64,000 bases of DNA. Source: Gammaproteobacteria bacterium (GTDB lineage: Bacteria; Pseudomonadota; Gammaproteobacteria; JAJPIJ01). Both the position numbers and the translations under genes were made by a program. Location: positions 59,149 through 123,148 of the forward strand of contig JAJVHZ010000022.1 in NCBI GenBank assembly GCA_022072255.1, read 5' to 3'. Shown piece by piece: positions 54,482 to 64,000 of this stretch (within the stretch, counting starts at the first letter, position 1; every line of letters starts with the position of its first letter). A model generated the notes under the pieces. That model did no database searches and was not told where the DNA came from. It saw only the letters and a list, made by a program, of their open reading frames with translations.

Positions 54482-54802
54482 CTACTTCCGGGTGTCCGCC
54501 GTCAGGCGATCGGAGAGCGCCGATGCCGCGGGCAGATCGACGATCTGATAGAACACCTCGTTCTCCCTGATCATGCCCATCTCGCTGCGGGCCCGCTCCT
54601 CGATCGCCTCCAGACCCTGCTTGAGATCCTGCACCTCGGCATCCAGTGCCAGATTCCGTTCGCGCAGTGCGGCGTTCTCGCGCATCTGCGCCTTAATCTG
54701 GTGTTGCAGCGCCATCACCGAGCGCACGCCGCCGCTCGACGACCACAGTTCGATCTGCGCCGCCACCAGGGCGAGCAGCAACGTCAACGCCAACCAGCGC
54801 AC
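54482..54802 (-). CDS. ftsB: Cell division protein FtsB
   Basis: A 106-residue bitopic divisome protein. One N-terminal transmembrane helix (about 3-20) is followed by a periplasmic coiled coil (LQHQIKAQMRENAALRERN) and the conserved IEERARSEMGMIRENEVFYQIV. The start codon is GTG with GGAG upstream. Between eno and ispD, exactly where FtsB lies in other gammaproteobacteria. Confidence 0.94.
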   Translation of the reverse strand: MRWLALTLLLALVAAQIELWSSSGGVRSVMALQHQIKAQMRENAALRERNLALDAEVQDLKQGLEAIEERARSEMGMIRENEVFYQIVDLPAASALSDRLTADTRK

Positions 54803-54872
54803 GTCGGCTCGCTCCGGGCTGACAGAATTTTGACACTTTGATCAATCACTCCAGTAGTTTAGCGCGATCTCC

Positions 54873-56165
<1,293 letters not shown>

Positions 56166-56398
56166 TCATCACTGGTTCGTTTGACGAGCCACGGCGATAC
56201 CGCGGCAGCAGGTCTCGCGCGTTCGGGGAGAGATCGCCGACGGGCCGGCCCCGGGGTGCGGTCAAATCGCCGTCGCCGCCGCCTGCGCTGCGCGCGGTGA
56301 CGGCTGCCGGCGCGGTCTGCGCGGCGGAGCCTTTCGATTAGGCGGACTGAGGTTTCCGGGCGCTCGCGATTCCATCCACTGCGATCGCGCGTTCGAGG

Positions 56399-59078
<2,680 letters not shown>

Positions 59079-59083
59079 CTAGA

Positions 59084-59974
59084 ATGGCTGCCCCGACCCT
59101 GCATGAGCGACCCCATTTGAGCGATCTCGACCGGCGCGGACTGGCGGCGGCCGTCGGCGCCTCGATGCTGATGGCGGCCATGGGCGCCTTCGTCAAGGTC
59201 GCCTCGCATGACATCAACAACGACATGGTGGTGTTCCTGCGCAGCGCCTTCGGCCTCCTCTTCCTGGCGCCGGCGCTGCTGCAGCTCGGCCCGGATCTGA
59301 TGCGAACCCGCCGATTGCCGGCCCACCTGGGGAGGTCACTGGCGGGCCTGGCGGCCATGTACTGCTTCTTCTACGCCATCGCCCACATGAACCTGGCCGA
59401 GGCGGTCCTGCTCAACTTCAGTTCGCCGGTGTTCACCGCGCTGCTCGCCGCGCTGTGGCTGAAGGAGCCGCTGTCGCGGATGACGTTGGCCGCCGTGGTC
59501 GTCGGGCTGCTCGGCATCAGCCTCATCCTCAAGCCGGTGCCCGGTCATTTCACGCCGGTCTCGGTCATCGGCGCGGCCTCGGCGATGCTCGCCGCCGTCG
59601 CCATGGTCAACATCCGCAGCATGGCCGCCACCGAGCCGACCTGGCGGATCGTGCTTTACTTCTCGGCCATCAGCGCAGTGGTCTCCGCCGTTCCCCTGGC
59701 CTGGGCCTGGCAGACTCCTTCCCGCCGGGCGCTGCTCGCCATGGCGGGGGCCGGGCTCTGCGCCAGTGTCGGACAACTGCTGCTGACCCACTCCTATGCC
59801 TCGGCGCCGGCGGCGAAGGTCGGCACCATCAACTACTCCACGGTGATCTTCGCCGGGGTGTTCTCCTGGTGGTTCTGGAACGAGCGACCGGACTGGGCGT
59901 CATTGCTCGGCGCGCTGCTGGTCATCGGCGCCGGGGTCCTGGTCGTCAAACGCTCGCCCGGCGAGGCGGATTGA
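59084..59974 (+). CDS. DMT-superfamily (EamA) transporter
   Basis: A 296-residue inner-membrane protein with ten predicted helices in two EamA halves. Residues such as LNFSSPVFTALLAALWLKEPLS end the first half, and NYSTVIFAGVFSWWFWNERPD ends the second. The substrate is unknown; this branch includes S-adenosylmethionine and metabolite exporters. It is divergent from pyrG with 143 bp between. Confidence 0.9.
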   Translation: MAAPTLHERPHLSDLDRRGLAAAVGASMLMAAMGAFVKVASHDINNDMVVFLRSAFGLLFLAPALLQLGPDLMRTRRLPAHLGRSLAGLAAMYCFFYAIAHMNLAEAVLLNFSSPVFTALLAALWLKEPLSRMTLAAVVVGLLGISLILKPVPGHFTPVSVIGAASAMLAAVAMVNIRSMAATEPTWRIVLYFSAISAVVSAVPLAWAWQTPSRRALLAMAGAGLCASVGQLLLTHSYASAPAAKVGTINYSTVIFAGVFSWWFWNERPDWASLLGALLVIGAGVLVVKRSPGEAD

Positions 59975-60490
59975 GCGGACGCGGCGTTGGCCGTGGACCG
60001 CGGCCCCGGGCCCGAGGTTTGGCCCAACTCCCCGGCCGTTCCGCATGGGCACCCGCGGCTGCACGGCGACCGCGACCCTGGCCGCCGCGCAGCCCCGCGT
60101 GATCATCCGGTTGATGGCCGCGTCGACCGGCGGCTCGGTGACCAGCCCGCGGCCGGGCCGGCGCCTGGCTCCCGAACCCGGCGCGTGAACGTCGAAAGAC
60201 CGCCCGATCTGGCCGCGCGGCCACGGGCGGGAGGATCGGCGATAATCCGATTCACGATCGAGCGGGGCACAGGCTAGACTATGCCCTTCGTCCGTAGGCG
60301 TGAGAGAGGCGGCGGTGCATGGGCGCGTTCGTTCCTTCGCACCCGGAGTTCCATGAGCCCTCCGGCAGCTATCGCGCCGTCTGTTTCGTTCGCCCTCGCT
60401 GTCACCGCCGCCGTCGATACCGTTCGTTTCGCACCGGAATCGCCGACGGGCAGGTAACGAACACCCACAACAAGCCTTCAAGGAGCACCC
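59975..60490 (+). other. Long intergenic region and leader of fhs
   Basis: No convincing gene is visible here: the open frames lack ribosome sites and have no recognisable sequence. It contains a 12-base palindrome GGCCGCGCGGCC (60211-60222) and a candidate promoter (60251-60280). Two copies of GTTCGTT (60327-60333 and 60422-60428) can each pair with AACGAAC at 60456-60462, just before the ribosome site AAGGAG at 60480-60485. Confidence 0.6.
60251..60280 (+). promoter_or_regulatory. Candidate fhs promoter
   Basis: TTCACG and TAGACT are separated by 18 bases. If used, it would give an untranslated leader of about 200 bases before fhs. The hexamers are imperfect. Confidence 0.3.
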
Positions 60491-62167
60491 ATGCTGTCCG
60501 ATATTGAAATTGCCCAAAAAGCGACGATGAAGCCGATTATCGAACTCGCCAAAGCCAGGCTCGGGATCGATGCGAAGTACCTCGAACCCTACGGCCATTA
60601 CAAGGCCAAGCTTTCGCTCGACTATCTGCGCGAGATCGAGCGGAACCCGGACGGCAAACTCATCCTGGTCACCGCCATCAGCCCCACGCCCGCGGGTGAG
60701 GGCAAGACGACCACCACGGTCGGCCTCGGGGATGCCCTGAACAGGATAGGCAAGAAGGCGATCATATGTGTGCGCGAACCCTCGCTCGGACCGGTGTTCG
60801 GCGTGAAGGGCGGCGCCGCCGGCGGCGGCCACGCCCAGGTCGTTCCGATGGAGGACATCAACCTGCACTTCACCGGCGACTTCCACGCCGTCGCCGCAAC
60901 GCACAATCTGCTCTCGGCGCTGCTCGACAATCATATCAACCATGGCAATGCGCTGCGTATCGACCCGCGGCTCATCCAGTGGAAGCGCGTCGTCGACATG
61001 AATGACCGCGCGCTGCGCAAGATCGTCATCGGCCTGGGCGGCACCGCCAACGGCTTCGTGCGCGAAGACGGCTACGACATCGTGGTGGCCTCCGAGGTCA
61101 TGGCGATCCTCTGCCTGGCCACGTCGCTGAAGGATCTCAAGGAACGCCTGAGCCGTATCGTGATCGGCTACACGCAGGGCGATCGTAAGCCGGTCTACGC
61201 GCGCGACCTCAACGCCCAGGGCGCCATGGCCACGGTGCTCAAGGACGCGATCAAGCCCAACCTGGTGCAGACTCTGGAGAACAATCCCGCCTTCATCCAT
61301 GGCGGGCCGTTCGCGAACATCGCCCACGGCTGCAACAGCGTCACTGCGACCAAGACGGCGCTGAAGCTTGCCGACTACTGCGTGACCGAGGCCGGTTTCG
61401 GTGCGGATCTCGGCGCGGAGAAATTCATCGACATCAAGTGCCGGAAGGCCGGATTGAGTCCTTCCGCGGTGGTGCTGGTCGCGACCATCCGGGCGCTGAA
61501 GTTCCACGGCGGGGTCAAGAAAGAGGAACTCAACAAGGAGGATCTCGGTGCGCTGGAGATGGGCATGGTCAACATCGAGCGCCACCTGACCAACATCCGA
61601 GATCACTACGGCCTGCCCTGCATCGTTGCCGTCAACCATTTCACCTTCGACACGGACGCCGAGGTCGACATGCTCAAGAAGCGCATCGAATCCCTGGGAG
61701 GCCGTTTCGTCGTCGCCAAGCACTGGGCCCACGGCGGCGCCGGCGCCGAGGATCTCGCCCGTACCGTGGTCGATGTGGTGGAGAAATCAAAGAGCAAGCA
61801 CAAGTATGTCTACGAGGAGGACGATTCGCTCGCGGACAAGATAAAGACGATCGCCACCAAGATCTACGGTGCCGGGGAAGTAACCTTCAGCGACGCCGCT
61901 CGCAAACAGCTGGAGGAATGGAACAACGAGTACGGCAGGTTCCCGGTGTGCATGGCGAAGACGCAGATGTCGTTCACCGCCGATCCGAACGTCCGTGGCG
62001 CACCCACCGGCCACACGCTGAACGTGCGGGAGGTGCGGCTGTCCAACGGCGCCGGCTTCATCGTCGCCATCTGCGGCGACATGATGACCATGCCGGGCCT
62101 CCCCAAGGTGCCTTCGGCGGCGAAGATCGACATCGACGAGAAGGGCGTGGTGACCGGCCTGTTCTAG
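60491..62167 (+). CDS. fhs: Formate-tetrahydrofolate ligase
   Basis: ATP-dependent activation of formate to 10-formyl-tetrahydrofolate in one-carbon metabolism; 558 residues, the normal length. The nucleotide loop [18 protein letters not shown] is intact, followed by [19 protein letters not shown] and the C-terminal [13 protein letters not shown]. Many gammaproteobacteria rely on FolD instead, so the gene marks formate or serine-glycine C1 use. A strong ribosome site precedes it and a clear terminator follows. Confidence 0.97.
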   Translation: MLSDIEIAQKATMKPIIELAKARLGIDAKYLEPYGHYKAKLSLDYLREIERNPDGKLILVTAISPTPAGEGKTTTTVGLGDALNRIGKKAIICVREPSLGPVFGVKGGAAGGGHAQVVPMEDINLHFTGDFHAVAATHNLLSALLDNHINHGNALRIDPRLIQWKRVVDMNDRALRKIVIGLGGTANGFVREDGYDIVVASEVMAILCLATSLKDLKERLSRIVIGYTQGDRKPVYARDLNAQGAMATVLKDAIKPNLVQTLENNPAFIHGGPFANIAHGCNSVTATKTALKLADYCVTEAGFGADLGAEKFIDIKCRKAGLSPSAVVLVATIRALKFHGGVKKEELNKEDLGALEMGMVNIERHLTNIRDHYGLPCIVAVNHFTFDTDAEVDMLKKRIESLGGRFVVAKHWAHGGAGAEDLARTVVDVVEKSKSKHKYVYEEDDSLADKIKTIATKIYGAGEVTFSDAARKQLEEWNNEYGRFPVCMAKTQMSFTADPNVRGAPTGHTLNVREVRLSNGAGFIVAICGDMMTMPGLPKVPSAAKIDIDEKGVVTGLF

Positions 62168-62210
62168 GCTGCGGGTCGCGGCTCACGGCCGCGCGCCGCC
62201 GCCACACGCG

Positions 62211-62239
62211 ACAGGGGGCAACGCGCCCCCTGTTTTTTT
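62211..62239 (+). terminator. Rho-independent terminator after fhs
   Basis: A perfect 9-bp stem ACAGGGGGC/GCCCCCTGT with a five-base loop leads into seven T residues, 44 bp past the fhs stop. Confidence 0.95.
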
Positions 62240-62307
62240 GCCCGCATCTACTGCGGGCGTCGGCCGGATGTGGAACGCCCGATGTTCAGGCGTGGAGAGA
62301 TCTAACG

Positions 62308-62601
62308 ATGGACCTTCACGACCGGCCCGTATTCCGCCGCAACGGCTTGCTCGCCTGCTTCGTGCCCGCCGGGGTCATCGCGTGGACCTGTTACGGCTTC
62401 GTCCGCTCCGAACATCTCGGCCGTAAGCCCGTCGTTCACATCATCGCGGCCGCGATCGCCTTACCCCGGCTGAAGGTCGTCGTGTTCATGGACTCGATCT
62501 CTTTCCAGGGCAGCCAGGGTCGGATTTCCTTCATCATGATCGCGACCTCGGCAGTCAGCGGCGAGTTGCGGGCGGATGCAGGCTGGTACCCGCCCGCCTG
62601 A
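62308..62601 (+). CDS. Small hypothetical protein with a hydrophobic segment
   Basis: A 97-residue predicted protein I do not recognise. Its ATG is preceded by GGAGAGA at good spacing, and its codon use resembles that of its neighbours. Residues about 14-31 (LLACFVPAGVIAWTCYGF) could form one membrane helix; the rest is mixed, with a second hydrophobic patch near VVHIIAAAIAL. It lies after the fhs terminator, so it needs its own promoter, which I could not identify. A hairpin follows the stop by 40 bp. Confidence 0.5.
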   Translation: MDLHDRPVFRRNGLLACFVPAGVIAWTCYGFVRSEHLGRKPVVHIIAAAIALPRLKVVVFMDSISFQGSQGRISFIMIATSAVSGELRADAGWYPPA

Positions 62602-62641
62602 TCAGGATGAAAGACGCGGGGGCGTTCCCTCTCGAGATGCC

Positions 62642-62674
62642 GGGGTCCCGCCGGTGAGCATCCGGCGGGACCCC
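62642..62674. terminator. Hairpin between convergent genes
   Basis: A perfect 13-bp stem (GGGGTCCCGCCGG and its complement) with a seven-base loop lies between the two converging genes. There is no T-run on either side, so it may act as a Rho-assisted or bidirectional stop. Confidence 0.5.
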
Positions 62675-62700
62675 CCTGCAGGTACTGCTGCCGCGTCGCG

Positions 62701-63480
62701 CTACGAACGGGCCGCGTGGCGATGCCCGAGTGCGACCAGAGCGGCGAGCGCGCTCGCCAACAGCAGTACGGGCGCCGGCACCGGCACTCCCGAGAGATTT
62801 GGAACGACCGTACCGTTGACGGTGAGATTGTCGATGAGCGTGAATTGCGCGACGTCGTAGGGGATCGTGAAGGTCACGTTGTTGACTTCGCGCGTGAACA
62901 CCGATTTCGGATCGGCGAAATACAGGCGCAGCTCGATCGGGTCGCTCACGCCGCTGAACGCGCTTGCGCCGAAAACGTAGGAAATCGTCTGCCACGAGCC
63001 GCTGTTGATGTTCGCCGTGAGCAAGGCCCCGGAAAGCGCGCCGTTGCCGATCCTGGCTCGCAATTGGATCGTGCTGTTCCCGAGGGGGGTCGAGACGGAA
63101 TCGCGCTTGGCGATGAACGACAGCGACGTCAGGGTCGTGGTCGTAGCGAATGGCGTCAGCGTGAACGACAGGTAGTCATTTGCCGCGTTGAAGGCATTGT
63201 CCGTGACGTCGTCGTTGACGAAATAGCTGTAGGGCGGCACGCCCGAGAACGGGTTGGTGCCATGGGTCAGTGAACCGGTGGTGCCCATGCCGTGGGCGCT
63301 CAGCGTGCTCACCGCAACCTTCGGGTCCGAGGTGCTCGAGGTTACGGATGCGGGAGCGGTGAGCGAATTGAATTCGTACTTGGCGAGCACGACCGGGGCC
63401 GCGCGCGCGACCGGGCTGAGGCCCAGGCCGGCCATCAAGGTTACCGCCAGATACTTTGCCGTACTCGATCGCAACGCCAT
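62701..63480 (-). CDS. Secreted protein with VPxPA-type C-terminal sorting signal
   Basis: A 259-residue exported protein. A signal peptide occupies residues 1-26 (AVTLMAGLGLSPVARA). The mature part is Ser/Thr/Asn-rich beta-strand sequence with no recognised domain. The end has the tripartite form of exosortase substrates: VPVPA at 232-236, a hydrophobic helix (VLLLASALAALVAL), then a short basic tail GHRHAARS. Such proteins are usually linked to exopolysaccharide or surface display. GGAAGGCGAG before the ATG is a good ribosome site. No exosortase is in the window. Confidence 0.85.
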   Translation of the reverse strand: MALRSSTAKYLAVTLMAGLGLSPVARAAPVVLAKYEFNSLTAPASVTSSTSDPKVAVSTLSAHGMGTTGSLTHGTNPFSGVPPYSYFVNDDVTDNAFNAANDYLSFTLTPFATTTTLTSLSFIAKRDSVSTPLGNSTIQLRARIGNGALSGALLTANINSGSWQTISYVFGASAFSGVSDPIELRLYFADPKSVFTREVNNVTFTIPYDVAQFTLIDNLTVNGTVVPNLSGVPVPAPVLLLASALAALVALGHRHAARS

Positions 63481-64000
63481 GACTCGCCTTCCATACGAAC
63501 GCCGGTGCAAGGTCGACCTACGACATCTTGCGCTGCCATGCTCAGCCGGGGCCACAATTAGTGCAAACGCTGCCCGCGAACTGTCAGGCTTTTGACAAGC
63601 GCTGGCCATCCTCTCCGGCAAGTCCCCTGCGCACTGTGGATAACCGACTGATTGGCAAGCCTTGGCCAGTCGCGGCCATGTGGTCATGGCGTCGAGTTCG
63701 TGGCGCGTGCGCTCTCGTATGTGACGTGATTCGCAGCGGCAAGCGACGCTCCGCAGGCATCTTTTCGCCGGTTACGGCGGCGATGACGTGTGCGCCAGTA
63801 CGCAATACAGGAAAAACCTCAGGCCATGCGGGGCCGGGCGCCTGAAACCTCGCGGGGCGCATGACCGAGGCGCTGTCGGCGGAGCACGCCATCGTGGCGG
63901 CATCATCGCATCTGCCGGCGCGCCCCTGGCGGCTTTATGAGCGCCGGGCCTTTGCGCTGAACGGGACGACGATCCCTCGGGGCGCGGGGCTCGCAGGGGG
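63481..64000. other. Terminal region without a supported gene
   Basis: About 520 bp in which I can support no gene; the open frames on both strands lack good starts and look like chance frames. A single perfect DnaA-box sequence (TGTGGATAA, minus orientation) lies at 63635-63643. The last bases may run into a gene beyond the window. Confidence 0.5.

Noticed and set aside
59946..60224. Open frame on the minus strand in the fhs upstream region
   Set aside because: Arg/Gly/Pro-rich chance frame in very GC-rich DNA, overlapping the DMT transporter end, with no ribosome site or recognisable sequence.
63540..63580. Possible sigma-54 promoter before the VPxPA protein gene
   Set aside because: GG and GC elements are visible, but the spacing is not the required ten bases between them.
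63635..63643. Perfect DnaA box (TTATCCACA on minus strand)
   Set aside because: A single copy without further boxes, AT-rich unwinding region or dnaA/dnaN neighbours; one chance occurrence in 64 kb is not surprising.
63584..63892. Open frame on the minus strand near the window end
   Set aside because: No ribosome site, and a biased composition typical of non-coding frames.

Overview
The window is a gene-dense, GC-rich chromosomal segment of a free-living gammaproteobacterium. Support comes from gene order: tpiA-secG-tRNA-Leu running into a complete 14-gene nuo operon, the pyrG-kdsA-eno-ftsB-ispD-ispF block, clpS-clpA, a fused kinase-acetyltransferase ArgA, and a yciO-yciB-yciI-bolA neighbourhood. 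The order within the class (a Chromatiales- or Acidiferrobacterales-like lineage is plausible) cannot be fixed by eye. No rRNA, CRISPR array, insertion sequence, prophage or integrase was seen.

Layout. 1-6760: end of a CBS-domain protein, a membrane-anchored protein with internal repeats, pgi, a Ser/Thr kinase fused to a cyclic-nucleotide-binding domain (minus), the copper pair Sco plus PCu(A)C, and psd. 6806-23197 (all minus): tpiA, secG, tRNA-Leu(GAG) and nuoA to nuoN, which encode the proton-pumping NADH dehydrogenase. 23252-28158: a small DUF2061 membrane protein, a Fur-like site, then patatin-like protein, PHA synthase and acyl-CoA ligase. 28142-34650 (minus): a MagIII-like DNA glycosylase, rluB, scpB, scpA, trpS, a site-2-type protease, a small membrane protein and yciO. 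34848-37955 (plus): yciB, yciI, bolA, a solitary DpnA-like DNA methyltransferase and dapE. 37922-43096 (minus): a SAM methyltransferase, icd and the glyoxylate pair aceB-aceA, with a divergent LysR regulator. 44278-51727: clpS-clpA, argA and argE (minus), ilvD and a small membrane protein. 51750-58940 (minus): a lytic transglycosylase, pgpA, ispF, ispD, ftsB, eno, kdsA and pyrG. 59084-64000: a DMT transporter, a long leader and fhs (formate-THF ligase) with a strong terminator, a small orphan gene, and a secreted protein with a VPxPA-type C-terminal sorting signal.

Metabolic picture. The organism respires through complex I and has a copper-delivery pair typical of haem-copper oxidase assembly. 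It stores carbon as polyhydroxyalkanoate and can use the glyoxylate bypass at the isocitrate branch point (icd against aceA). It makes lysine, arginine and branched-chain amino-acid precursors, isoprenoids by the MEP route, and Kdo for LPS. Most of the window is housekeeping. The less ordinary items are the kinase-cNMP fusion with a DFS motif, the [4Fe-4S]-type cysteine motif in TrpRS, the lysine-less EndoIII-family glycosylase, the orphan methyltransferase, the isocitrate dehydrogenase with altered coenzyme-pocket residues, the fhs leader, and three unrecognised proteins (390-1472, 51440-51727, 62308-62601). I did not find a convincing new multi-gene system.
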